DNA from: JBOGJG01 sp050747825
Lineage (GTDB): Bacteria > Acidobacteriota > UBA6911 > RPQK01 > JBOGJG01
Assembly (NCBI GenBank): GCA_050747825.1
Contig: JBOGJG010000035.1
Coordinates: 1 to 6,667, forward strand
Length of the DNA: 6,667 nucleotides
Direction of reading: 5' to 3'
The notes beneath the pieces were generated by a model. The model was not told the origin of the DNA. It did not search any database and saw nothing but the letters and a program-made list of their open reading frames with translations. A program made the translations under genes and the position numbers. Below are positions 1 to 5,862 of this stretch, piece after piece. The first letter of the stretch is position 1. Each line of letters starts with the position of its first letter.

Positions 1-38
1 CCTCTTTTCGGTGCCCAAAAGAGGTGACCGTCCCCGGT
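1..38. repeat. REP-like palindromic intergenic repeat, cut by the window edge
   Basis: Bases 1-8 (CCTCTTTT) and 17-24 (AAAAGAGG) are perfect reverse complements around an 8-nt loop. A second small stem follows, ACCG at 27-30 with CGGT at 35-38. The block GGTGACCGTCCCCGG (23-37) resembles from memory a family of dispersed repeats (GGGGACGGTCACC flanked by A/T runs) seen in many environmental genomes and often linked to REP-associated tyrosine transposases. No such transposase is in the window. The element lies just before lysA and may extend left of the window. The hairpin is seen; the family is inferred. Confidence 0.5.
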
Positions 39-59
39 TTTCCCGCCACCTTGCAACTT

Positions 60-1298
60 ATGATCTTGACTCAGGCTTTCGAGTACAGAGACGGACAGCT
101 TTTCTGCGAGGACAGTGCGCTGCAGCGCGTGGCCGCAGAGATCGGCACGCCTTGCTACGTCTACAGCAAGAGAGCGATTCAAGAAAACTACCGATCCTTC
201 GACAGGGCCTTCAGCCAGATCGACTCGCTCATCTGCTACTCAGTCAAGTCCAACTCGAACCTTTCCATTCTGAAAATCCTTAAAGAGGAAGGCAGCGGGT
301 TCGACGTGGTCTCGGGTGGGGAGTTGTACCGCTTGAGACAAATCGGAGCCGACCCAGGTAAGGTCGTCTTCAGCGGAGTCGGAAAGACCCGCGACGAGAT
401 GAAGCGGGCTCTGGAGTTTGGAATTTTGAGCCTCCACGTTGAATCGCTGGCTGAGATCAAAGTCCTTCAGGAAATCAGCCGAAGGGGAAAAAAGCGCGCC
501 CCAATAGTGCTCAGATTTAATCCGGACGTGGATCCCAAGACCCACCCCTACGTGGCCACCGGCCTGCGCCAGCACAAGTTCGGGCTGGATATGTCCCAGT
601 CCGAAGAGCTCCTGGCCCTTCTGAAAGCGTCGCCCGATCTGGAACTTCGCGGCCTGGGCTTTCACATCGGCTCGCAGATTCTGGACGTGCAGCCTTTCCT
701 GGAGGCGTTCTCAAAGCTCAAAGCACTGGCGGCTCGATTTCAGTCAGCCGGGTTCAAGATTCACGACCTGGGAGTGGGAGGCGGCATTGGAATTCCCTAT
801 CAGGACGAGGCCACTCCTGATCTCAGCCGCTATGCGAAATTTCTGGAGGAACACGGCACGGCATACAGGATCGTCTTTGAACCCGGACGCATCATTGTTG
901 GAAACGCCGGAGTGCTGCTTTGTCAGGTGCTCTACAACAAGACGAACCACGGGAAGCGTTTTGTCGTAGTGGACGGCGCCATGAATGACCTGATCAGACC
1001 TTCCCTCTACCAGGCACACCATGAAGTCAGGCCTCTGCGCAAGGCAGAAGCACGTATCATCGCCGATGTAGTAGGGCCGGTGTGTGAGTCAGGAGACTTC
1101 TTTGCCCGCGACCGGCGCCTTCCCGAGTTTCAGGAAGGCGACTATCTGGCCCTCATGAATGCAGGCGCCTACGGATTCGTGGCGGCCTCCAACTATAACT
1201 CCCGTCCCCGCATTGCCGAAGTCCTGGTTGACGGCAGCCGTTTTCAGGTGATTCGCCGGCGCGAGGCACTGGAGGACCTGATCCACGGGGAAGTGTAA
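60..1298 (+). CDS. lysA: Diaminopimelate decarboxylase
   Basis: PLP-dependent fold-type III enzyme that decarboxylates meso-diaminopimelate to L-lysine, the last step of bacterial lysine synthesis, in the cytoplasm. The 412-residue product has the usual family length. An N-terminal alanine-racemase-like barrel carries YSVKSN with the Schiff-base lysine K63. Further landmarks are GFHIGSQ (200-206), the glycine-rich phosphate-binding loop GVGGGIG (238-244), EPGR (274-277), the active-site segment GPVCESGD (339-346, catalytic-type C342) and MNAGAYG (366-372, Y371). A GTG at 24 would add 12 residues, but these come from the flanking repeat, so I prefer the ATG at 60. Neither start has a convincing Shine-Dalgarno sequence. 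No other lysine gene is adjacent. It converges with the next gene, with 5 bp between stops. Family assignment is firm; the exact start is less so. Confidence 0.95.
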   Translation: MILTQAFEYRDGQLFCEDSALQRVAAEIGTPCYVYSKRAIQENYRSFDRAFSQIDSLICYSVKSNSNLSILKILKEEGSGFDVVSGGELYRLRQIGADPGKVVFSGVGKTRDEMKRALEFGILSLHVESLAEIKVLQEISRRGKKRAPIVLRFNPDVDPKTHPYVATGLRQHKFGLDMSQSEELLALLKASPDLELRGLGFHIGSQILDVQPFLEAFSKLKALAARFQSAGFKIHDLGVGGGIGIPYQDEATPDLSRYAKFLEEHGTAYRIVFEPGRIIVGNAGVLLCQVLYNKTNHGKRFVVVDGAMNDLIRPSLYQAHHEVRPLRKAEARIIADVVGPVCESGDFFARDRRLPEFQEGDYLALMNAGAYGFVAASNYNSRPRIAEVLVDGSRFQVIRRREALEDLIHGEV

Positions 1299-1303
1299 GC
1301 CGG

Positions 1304-1876
1304 TCAAAAATGAAAAGAAGCGCCGGTGCTAATTACAACTGTATTATCCCAACGGTCGCGATTCGGGTCGTTGGTAATCTGGGGCAGGCTCATGATCAAT
1401 TGGCCCAACTCCAGATTGATGAACAAGCTTTCGCCGATTGGAAACTCGATCCCGCCACCATAATTAAAGCCGGTGGCGAAGCGCACCTGCTCCTGATTGA
1501 ATTGTTCGAGATCAAATACGAAGCGGATGAAGCCGACACCCCCTTTGGCGAAGACGTTTAGAGGACCCAGTTCCCGGGCGGTTACCTTGGCGCCCTGGAT
1601 CTGGTTGATCAGCTTCACGCCAACACCGGCATCTGCGAACTCAGCGCCGGCAAAAAAACTGCTCTGAGAATACACTCCAAACCAGTCGTTGAGATTGAAA
1701 ACAAAACCAAAACCGCCCCCATTGAAATTTCCATCATCAATGAGCAACCCGCTGCCGGCATTATAGTCAAAGCCCTGTATACGCTGGTAAAAGAATTGAA
1801 ATTCACCCTGGGGCTGAGCAAAACCTACGGTACAAACAGCCAACAGTACCGGCGCCATAATCAGTAGTCGTTTCAT
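1304..1876 (-). CDS. Small outer-membrane beta-barrel protein
   Basis: The 190-residue product starts with a typical Sec signal peptide (MKRLLIMAP, then a hydrophobic run), probably cleaved after GFA at about residue 20. The mature part is rich in Gly, Phe and Asn, with alternating polar/apolar stretches such as FGFVFNL, VRFATGFNYGGG and LFINLELG. It ends in FHF, the C-terminal Phe signature recognised by the BAM assembly machinery. Size and pattern fit an OmpA/OmpX-like or porin-family barrel of about 8 strands. No plug, peptidoglycan-binding or enzyme motif is visible, so the function is unknown. The start is fixed by AGGAGGT (1883-1889 on the opposite strand) 6 nt from the ATG. A TTG at 1903 would extend the frame but has no support. 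The coding frame runs to within 5 bp of lysA, tail to tail. Confidence 0.8.
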   Translation of the reverse strand: MKRLLIMAPVLLAVCTVGFAQPQGEFQFFYQRIQGFDYNAGSGLLIDDGNFNGGGFGFVFNLNDWFGVYSQSSFFAGAEFADAGVGVKLINQIQGAKVTARELGPLNVFAKGGVGFIRFVFDLEQFNQEQVRFATGFNYGGGIEFPIGESLFINLELGQLIMSLPQITNDPNRDRWDNTVVISTGASFHF

Positions 1877-1900
1877 GTTGTGACCTCCTGTTACCGCAGG

Positions 1901-1940
1901 CAAATTAAAAGCCCGCTTTCCTATATAGGTTAGCGGGCTT
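1901..1940 (-). terminator. Rho-independent terminator after the ferredoxin gene
   Basis: The 9-bp arms AAGCCCGCT (1909-1917) and AGCGGGCTT (1932-1940) are perfect complements. The 14-nt loop holds the self-complementary CCTATATAGG (1920-1929), which could extend the hairpin past two T-T mismatches. Read on the minus strand, the hairpin is followed by TTTTAATTTG, a usable U-tract. On the plus strand the downstream side is not T-rich. It therefore ends transcription coming from the ferredoxin stop at 1977 and insulates the outer-membrane protein gene. Confidence 0.8.
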
Positions 1941-1950
1941 CATCTCAAAA
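1922..1950 (-). promoter_or_regulatory. Candidate sigma70-type promoter of the outer-membrane protein gene
   Basis: On the minus strand TTTTGA (1945-1950) and TATATA (1922-1927) are separated by exactly 17 bp and lie upstream of the 1876 ATG. Transcription would start near 1915, giving a leader of about 40 nt that contains the AGGAGGT. The -10 sits in the loop of the ferredoxin terminator. Because that terminator should block read-through, the downstream gene needs a promoter close to here. The -35 match is only partial, so this is inference from spacing and context. Confidence 0.4.
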
Positions 1951-1976
1951 GCAAAGGAGAGGTGCGCTTCCCCTTA

Positions 1977-2237
1977 CTATTCCTCGTACCACTTATAATT
2001 GATATCGATGTAATTCTGCCACTGCTCCGGGACTTCGTCCTCGGGAAAAATAGCTTCCACGGGGCATTCCGGAACGCAAGCTCCGCAGTCGATGCACTCT
2101 TCCGGATCGATATACAACTGGGTTTCCGTGTCAAATCCTTCCTCGTCACTTCTGGGGTGAATGCAATCAACCGGGCAAGCGTCAACACACGATGTGTCTT
2201 TGGTACCGATGCAGGGCTCAGTTATTATAAATGCCAT
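1977..2237 (-). CDS. 7Fe-type ferredoxin ([3Fe-4S][4Fe-4S])
   Basis: Cytoplasmic low-potential electron carrier of 86 residues. The first cysteine set is C9-x7-C17-x3-C21-P plus C25. The second is C48-x2-C51-x2-C54-x3-C58-P. By analogy with Azotobacter FdI, C9, C17 and C58 would hold a 3Fe-4S cluster and C21, C48, C51 and C54 a 4Fe-4S cluster, with C25 spare. The seven-residue gap between the first two cysteines separates it from ordinary 8Fe ferredoxins. The acidic C-terminal tail ending in WYEE is typical of small 7Fe ferredoxins. AGGAGGTG (2242-2249, opposite strand) lies 4 nt before the ATG. An upstream in-frame start at 2297 overlaps the promoter and is rejected. Two stops in a row (TAG TAA) end it. 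It is divergent from the WYL regulator pair, and its redox partner is not in the window. Confidence 0.93.
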   Translation of the reverse strand: MAFIITEPCIGTKDTSCVDACPVDCIHPRSDEEGFDTETQLYIDPEECIDCGACVPECPVEAIFPEDEVPEQWQNYIDINYKWYEE

Positions 2238-2268
2238 CAGGCACCTCCTTTTTTCATAGTCTCCCGAC

Positions 2269-2297
2269 AGTATTAGCGAAAAAAATCCGCACGTCAA
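2269..2297 (-). promoter_or_regulatory. Probable sigma70-type promoter of the ferredoxin gene
   Basis: On the minus strand TTGACG (2292-2297, five of six consensus bases) is followed after 17 bp by AATACT (2269-2274, four of six). Transcription would begin near 2262, leaving a leader of about 25 nt with the strong AGGAGGTG. The -35 box lies only about 20 bp from the start of the divergent WYL gene, so a protein bound here could affect both genes. Confidence 0.5.
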
Positions 2298-2303
2298 TCA
2301 TGC

Positions 2304-2309
2304 TACACT
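2304..2309 (+). promoter_or_regulatory. Possible -10 element for a leaderless WYL operon mRNA
   Basis: TACACT (four of six -10 consensus bases) ends 6 bp before the GTG start at 2316, so transcription would begin at or next to the start codon. No Shine-Dalgarno sequence precedes that GTG, which fits leaderless translation. No clear -35 is seen 16-18 bp upstream. This is a weak sequence match supported mainly by position. Confidence 0.25.
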
Positions 2310-2315
2310 ACGTCC

Positions 2316-3290
2316 GTGAACCGCACCGAACGTCTACTGGATTTGATCACTTGCCTGCTCAACGCGCGCGAGCCGGTCTCCTGGCAGGAAATCAAGAATC
2401 ATTTCCCGGAGGATTACGATCGCGGTGTGGAAGAATCCAATCAGAGAAAATTCGAACGCGACAAGGCGGAGCTGCTTTCACTGGGAATCCCAATCGATTA
2501 TCAGAGCGGATCAACGGCCAAAAAAGAGGGCTATATCATTGAAAAGGAGAAGCTGTTTCTTCCGGAGGTCGAATTTACTCCTCAGGAATCTTCTCTTCTG
2601 ATGTTGTCAGCCAGCGCTGTTCTGGAAAACAACAGCTTTCCTTATCGTGACCAACTGGAGTCGGCGCTTTACAAGCTGACCAGCATGCACAATCAGATCA
2701 ATTCGCCCCCGGCCGACATCACCATCACTTACTCCGGAAGCCGGGATACGCGACCCCGCTCAGCCTGGGTGCCGGATATCCAGAATGCGCTGGATAGAAG
2801 AAAAACAGTCGAAATTCTGTACTATGCCTTCAGCACCGGAGAGACGACTAAACGGAGAGTGGACCCTTACGGATTGGTTTTTCGCCGGGGCAACTGGACG
2901 CTCATCGGCTGGGATCATCTTCGTCAGGACCTTCGCTCTTTCGTCCTGACTCGCATTAAGGACCTCAAAGCCAACACGAAACGCCCCGGAACTCCCGATT
3001 ACGAGATCCCGGCCGATTTCTCCCTGAAGGATTACCAGAATCAGCAGCCCTGGGAGCTTGACTTGCACGAACCGATCTATGTGACGATTCGGATATCCCA
3101 GCACCGTCTTCCGGAGCTGCTTGCCCAACTCACGACCGCCACACGAGCCGGAGATCTGACTTTTAAGCTCAAAGTGACCAACCGCTCGAGTTTTGTCTCC
3201 TGGGTGCTCTCTCAAAAAACCGACGTTCAGGTGCTGGAGCCTTTTGAGATCCAGAATGAAATCCGCGAGGTCCTTGAAACGTTAATATGA
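2316..3290 (+). CDS. WYL-domain transcriptional regulator (PafB-like)
   Basis: The 324-residue product is a DNA-binding regulator with an N-terminal winged helix-turn-helix (about 1-75, beginning RTERLLDLITCL, with NQRKFERDKAELLSLGIPI as recognition region). A helical linker follows (about 85-130), then a WYL domain (about 147-220) and a C-terminal WCX-like segment (about 250-324). The WYL signature is degenerate, W194-T195-L196, in GNWTLIGWD; the ligand-type residues in DLRSFVLTRI (205-214, R207 and R213) are kept. In mycobacteria the homologous PafBC heterodimer activates DNA-damage genes, and WYL domains bind nucleic acids or nucleotides. The GTG start is the first in frame and matches the usual family N-terminus. 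The stop overlaps the next start as ATGA, so the two are translationally coupled and probably form a heterodimer. No proteasome or paf genes are present. Confidence 0.88.
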   Translation: MNRTERLLDLITCLLNAREPVSWQEIKNHFPEDYDRGVEESNQRKFERDKAELLSLGIPIDYQSGSTAKKEGYIIEKEKLFLPEVEFTPQESSLLMLSASAVLENNSFPYRDQLESALYKLTSMHNQINSPPADITITYSGSRDTRPRSAWVPDIQNALDRRKTVEILYYAFSTGETTKRRVDPYGLVFRRGNWTLIGWDHLRQDLRSFVLTRIKDLKANTKRPGTPDYEIPADFSLKDYQNQQPWELDLHEPIYVTIRISQHRLPELLAQLTTATRAGDLTFKLKVTNRSSFVSWVLSQKTDVQVLEPFEIQNEIREVLETLI

Positions 3291-4249
3291 ACCTGAACGA
3301 AAGAATTAATCGGATCTTGTTCATAATGACCTATGTTTCTCAGAATCAGGGGGTCAGGCTCGAAGATCTGGCGCGCCAGGTAGGAATGCGTCCGCGGCAG
3401 TTGGTGAAAGAGCTCGATTTCATGCTGCTGATTGGAAAGCCCCCGTTTCGCCCCGATGATTACATTGATATTTACGTTGAAGAGGACCGGGTCTACATTG
3501 AATTCGACCAGATGCTCAATCGACCGCTTCGCTTCACCCGTCCTGAAGCGATGGCTCTTCTCATTTCCTTACAGCTCCTTGACGCGGAGGTGCATCCGGA
3601 GGCGGTGCAGTCATTGAAGACCAAGATCGAGAGAGCTATTGCCTCCATGGTCGATCCCAACCACGTCGAGGACAGGGTCATCTTTGAACGCCCCTCCAAG
3701 CCGGTTTCCAAACACTTTTCACTGCTGCGGCAGTCGATCGAAGATCGCACCAAGGTGGAGATTGATTACTACTCGATGATGCGTAATAAGACCAGTTCCC
3801 GAACCATCAGGCCCTATTTCCTGATGAAAAACCTGGGATATTGGTATTTGACCGGTCATTGCGAAATGCGTAAAGACTTGCGGACCTTCAAATTTGAAAG
3901 AATCCTCGCCGTGAAGCCCATCCCGGAAACCTTCTCCGTGCCGGAGGACTTGAATATCGAGAAGTACAAAGAAGATTTCCTGAGATCCATGGGCGGGCAC
4001 CAGATACGGATCTACTTCGACGCTTCTGTGGCGCCTTGGGTACGAGAGCAGTGGGGCGATGCCGTAAAGAGCGCTGAGGACGACGGAGTGGTACTCTCAC
4101 TCTCCAGCGAGACTCTCGAATACCCTTCCCGGCTGATCCTGAGCTATGCTCCCCATGCCCGTCCTCTGAGCCCGCCGGAACTCATCGATAAAATACGCCA
4201 GGATGCGCAGGAGATCCATGAGAAGTATGGCGCCGGCGCGGTCAACTAG
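3287..4249 (+). CDS. WYL-domain transcriptional regulator (PafC-like)
   Basis: The second member of the pair has 320 residues. It has an N-terminal helix-turn-helix (about 1-50, LEDLARQVGMRPRQLVKELDFM), then a PafC-like linker region (51-135) containing RPLRFTRPEAMALL. The WYL domain (about 141-213) has the canonical W186-Y187-L188 in LGYWYLTGHC and the conserved DLRTFKFERI (197-206, R199 and R205). The C-terminal WCX region (about 235-315) may hold the dimer or ligand contacts. Its linker differs clearly from that of the upstream paralogue, as in PafB/PafC pairs, so this is not a recent duplication. It starts within the stop of the first gene (ATGA, 3287-3290) with no separate ribosome site, which implies coupled translation at matched levels. 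The target genes are unknown; autoregulation and the divergent ferredoxin are the nearest candidates. Confidence 0.88.
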   Translation: MNLNERINRILFIMTYVSQNQGVRLEDLARQVGMRPRQLVKELDFMLLIGKPPFRPDDYIDIYVEEDRVYIEFDQMLNRPLRFTRPEAMALLISLQLLDAEVHPEAVQSLKTKIERAIASMVDPNHVEDRVIFERPSKPVSKHFSLLRQSIEDRTKVEIDYYSMMRNKTSSRTIRPYFLMKNLGYWYLTGHCEMRKDLRTFKFERILAVKPIPETFSVPEDLNIEKYKEDFLRSMGGHQIRIYFDASVAPWVREQWGDAVKSAEDDGVVLSLSSETLEYPSRLILSYAPHARPLSPPELIDKIRQDAQEIHEKYGAGAVN

Positions 4250-4251
4250 TG

Positions 4252-4265
4252 CGGGCGGCCGCCCG
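4252..4265. repeat. 14-bp perfect GC palindrome after the WYL operon
   Basis: CGGGCGGCCGCCCG reads the same on both strands and begins two bases after the stop of the second WYL gene. It has no T-tract after it, so it is not a standard intrinsic terminator. It could be a short hairpin protecting the mRNA 3' end or a symmetrical protein-binding site. No function can be assigned from sequence. Confidence 0.4.
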
Positions 4266-4280
4266 AGTCAGGTCAGAAAC

Positions 4281-4325
4281 TCTTGTGCGGCCTCGATCCT
4301 GATCGGCCTGGACGGCCGCACAAGA
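4281..4325. repeat. 12-bp perfect inverted repeat in front of the PAP2 gene
   Basis: TCTTGTGCGGCC (4281-4292) and GGCCGCACAAGA (4314-4325) are perfect complements around a 21-nt loop, which itself contains CGAT/ATCG (4294-4297, 4302-4305). The right arm ends 6 nt before the PAP2 ATG, where a Shine-Dalgarno sequence would normally lie. There is no T-tract on the plus strand. It may therefore be a translation-controlling hairpin, an operator, or a weak terminator between the WYL pair and PAP2. Confidence 0.5.
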
Positions 4326-4331
4326 AACACT

Positions 4332-5021
4332 ATGAACCTGTTCTGTTTTCGAACATTTCTAATTATTTTTTTGGGGGCCGGGTCTCTTGCTTCCGCCCAA
4401 GATCATTCGGCTAAGCGCCTGCTCGAGCATGTTTGGGATGATCAGAAGCAGGTCTGGCTTTTTCCGTTCCAGCCGGAGAGCTGGAAAGAGCCTCGCTTCT
4501 GGCTTCTAACTGGAATTTCGGCGGGCTCGTTCGCTATGGATGGCGATATCACGCGCGAGCTAAAGGACGAGAGCGCTCTGGATGGCCTTGATTTCCTCTC
4601 ATCCGAACCTTCCAACATCGCTGTCCATTCCGTCCCTCTCATCTTCCTGCTCGGAGGGAAGCTCGCCGATAACCGCCACCTGACGGAGTTCGGGTGGAAA
4701 TCGGCCCAGGCGGCAATCGACGCTATCCTGGTGTCGCGGCTCTTAAAGCTTGCTACACAACGCTCCCGGCCCCACACCGGAGCCGAATACGGCTTTTGGG
4801 AAGGCGGCAACTCCTTTCCTTCCGGACATGCCACACTTGCCTGGTCCTTGGCCGCGGTCGCAACTGAACACTTCGAAGAGGAAAAATGGGTGCGTTGGGT
4901 GGTCTTCCCTGTGGCGGGACTAATCAGCCTTTCCAGAATCTCTTCCGGCAACCATTTCGCCTCGGACGCTGTCGTCGGCTCGATTCTGGGCTACGGTATC
5001 GGCCGATACGCCATCGATTAG
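4332..5021 (+). CDS. PAP2-family (type 2 phosphatidic acid) phosphatase, exported
   Basis: A metal-independent phosphatase of the PAP2/vanadium-haloperoxidase superfamily, 229 residues. All three signature motifs are intact: K139-x6-R146-P147 (KLATQRSRP), PSGH at 163-166 (acid/base H166) and S201-R202-x5-H208-x3-D212 (nucleophile H208). An N-terminal signal peptide or anchor (MNLFCFRTF, then a hydrophobic run ending ASAQ at about 23) and further hydrophobic segments (about 99-110, 190-200 and 212-225) place the active site on the outer face of the inner membrane or in the periplasm. Likely substrates are undecaprenyl pyrophosphate, phosphatidate or lipid-A-type phosphates; the sequence does not say which. 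The open frame extends back to 4203 inside the WYL gene, but the leader starting at 4332 makes that ATG the likely start. It lacks a clear Shine-Dalgarno sequence and follows a strong hairpin. Confidence 0.87.
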   Translation: MNLFCFRTFLIIFLGAGSLASAQDHSAKRLLEHVWDDQKQVWLFPFQPESWKEPRFWLLTGISAGSFAMDGDITRELKDESALDGLDFLSSEPSNIAVHSVPLIFLLGGKLADNRHLTEFGWKSAQAAIDAILVSRLLKLATQRSRPHTGAEYGFWEGGNSFPSGHATLAWSLAAVATEHFEEEKWVRWVVFPVAGLISLSRISSGNHFASDAVVGSILGYGIGRYAID

Positions 5022-5026
5022 CCCTA

Positions 5027-5056
5027 TTGTGATCTCAACGTGAATGACCTTATAAT
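5027..5056 (+). promoter_or_regulatory. Sigma70-type promoter of sodC
   Basis: A perfect TATAAT (5051-5056) lies 18 bp after TTGTGA (5027-5032, four of six -35 bases), directly after the PAP2 stop at 5021. Transcription would begin near 5063, giving a leader of about 53 nt that ends in AAGGAGGAGG (5101-5110). No operator or redox-regulator box is evident. Confidence 0.65.
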
Positions 5057-5115
5057 AGATAAGTGTCTTAAAGGCAGTTATTCCTTTTAGAACAGCTCTC
5101 AAGGAGGAGGGGAAA

Positions 5116-5754
5116 ATGTTTAAAAAGACAGTCACTTTAGCAATCCTGCTTTTTTTTATCGCTTTTGGCAGCTTCTGCGGACCCGGCGAAGAGGCTGCAG
5201 ATGAAACTGAGCCAACTGAAATGGAAGAACCGGCCGCCATGGAACAGGATCTGCACGCCGTCGCCAATCTGGCCCCGGCATCAGGCAGCAATGTCCAGGG
5301 AACCGTTACCTTCCATCAGACCAATGGCCAGGTGCAAGTTGTTGCTGATGTCACGGGATTGACGCCCGGTACCCACGGTTTCCATGTTCACGAGATTGGA
5401 GATTGCAGCGCTCCGGACGCAACCAGCGCCGGAGACCACTTCGCTCCTGAAGGAAACCCGCATGGGGCCCCCGATGCCGCTCAGCATCATGCCGGCGATC
5501 TCGGCAATATTGAAGTCGACGAAAGCGGCAATGCTCATCTGGAGATGACCGTAGATTATATTTCCCTGGGCCAGGGGCCTAATTCCATCCTGGGCAGAGC
5601 AGTCCTCGTTCACGCAGATCCTGATGACCTCACCAGCCAGCCCAGCGGCAATGCCGGCGCCCGCGTCGCCTGCGGCGTCATCGAAGCCGGCATGGCCGGT
5701 GCGGAGACCATGCCGGGATCTCTCGCTGAAGAGACTCCCCAGAGCCCGCAGTAA
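5116..5754 (+). CDS. sodC: Cu/Zn superoxide dismutase, envelope-located
   Basis: Converts superoxide to oxygen and hydrogen peroxide outside the cytoplasm. The 212-residue product has an N-terminal signal sequence (1-20), an acidic Glu-rich linker (about 24-45), the SOD barrel (about 46-190) and a low-complexity tail (191-212). All catalytic residues are present. Copper ligands are H90 and H92 (GFHVHE), H108 and H166 (VLVHAD). Zinc ligands are H108 (bridging), H116 (NPHGAP), H125 and D128 (HHAGDLGN). C97 and C186 form the conserved disulfide, and R183 (GARVACG) guides the substrate. C21 follows the signal sequence as in lipoproteins, but Phe at -1 does not fit a lipobox, so membrane anchoring is uncertain. 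AAGGAGG lies about 8 nt before the ATG. It has its own promoter and ends directly in an inverted repeat array. Confidence 0.94.
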   Translation: MFKKTVTLAILLFFIAFGSFCGPGEEAADETEPTEMEEPAAMEQDLHAVANLAPASGSNVQGTVTFHQTNGQVQVVADVTGLTPGTHGFHVHEIGDCSAPDATSAGDHFAPEGNPHGAPDAAQHHAGDLGNIEVDESGNAHLEMTVDYISLGQGPNSILGRAVLVHADPDDLTSQPSGNAGARVACGVIEAGMAGAETMPGSLAEETPQSPQ

Positions 5755-5825
5755 TTCAGTTCAAAAGTTCAAAGTTCCAAGTTCAAAAGCTCTTTGAACT
5801 TGGAACTTTGAACTTTGAACTGAAT
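5754..5825. repeat. Inverted heptad array (TTTGAAC family), 33-bp hairpin
   Basis: The left arm (5754-5787) and right arm (5793-5825) pair along 33 bp with a single bulged A and a 5-nt loop (5788-5792). The right arm is four 7-bp units: TTTGAAC, TTGGAAC, TTTGAAC, TTTGAAC (5793-5820), then TGAA. The left arm is the reverse complement, in units of AGTTCAA. The hairpin starts at the last base of the sodC stop codon. No T-tract follows, so it is not a standard intrinsic terminator, though it could block RNA decay or pause transcription. TGA in each right-arm unit closes all three forward frames; the left arm does the same for the reverse strand. Confidence 0.85.
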
Positions 5826-5842
5826 AATCCCGTCTACTCAAG

Positions 5843-5851
5843 TGATATAAT
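5843..5851 (+). promoter_or_regulatory. Extended -10 promoter of the PEGA-like gene
   Basis: TGATATAAT (5843-5851) is a perfect extended -10 element (TGn plus TATAAT). No -35 is visible at 16-18 bp, which extended -10 promoters can dispense with. Transcription would begin near 5858, only about 5 nt before the ATG at 5863, so the mRNA would be nearly leaderless. The upstream heptad hairpin abuts the promoter. Confidence 0.5.
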
Positions 5852-5862
5852 CCGGGTAAGCC

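Noticed and set aside
24..59. GTG start for lysA at 24
   Set aside because: The added codons come from the REP-like repeat and have no Shine-Dalgarno support at proper spacing.
240..665. Long minus-strand open frame inside lysA
   Set aside because: Shadow of the lysA coding sequence, with no motif, ribosome site or promoter.
2253..2275. TGTCGG on the minus strand as a PafBC-type (RecA-independent) promoter box
   Set aside because: Only the first six bases fit the mycobacterial motif, the TAnnnT partner is missing at the right distance, and it lies downstream of the predicted -10.
1962..2276. Plus-strand open frame preceded by AAGGAGAG, opposite the ferredoxin gene
   Set aside because: It is the complement of a gene with all eight cluster cysteines and its own strong Shine-Dalgarno sequence; its GTG is too close to the purine run and the protein has no recognisable family.
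4203..4331. Upstream start for the PAP2 protein inside the second WYL gene
   Set aside because: It would add 43 Arg/Ser-rich residues in front of a clear signal sequence and run through the hairpins; the ATG at 4332 fits better.
5754..5825. Standard intrinsic terminator for sodC
   Set aside because: The stem is strong, but no T-tract follows it, and the internal heptad structure shows it is primarily a repeat; a terminating effect remains possible.
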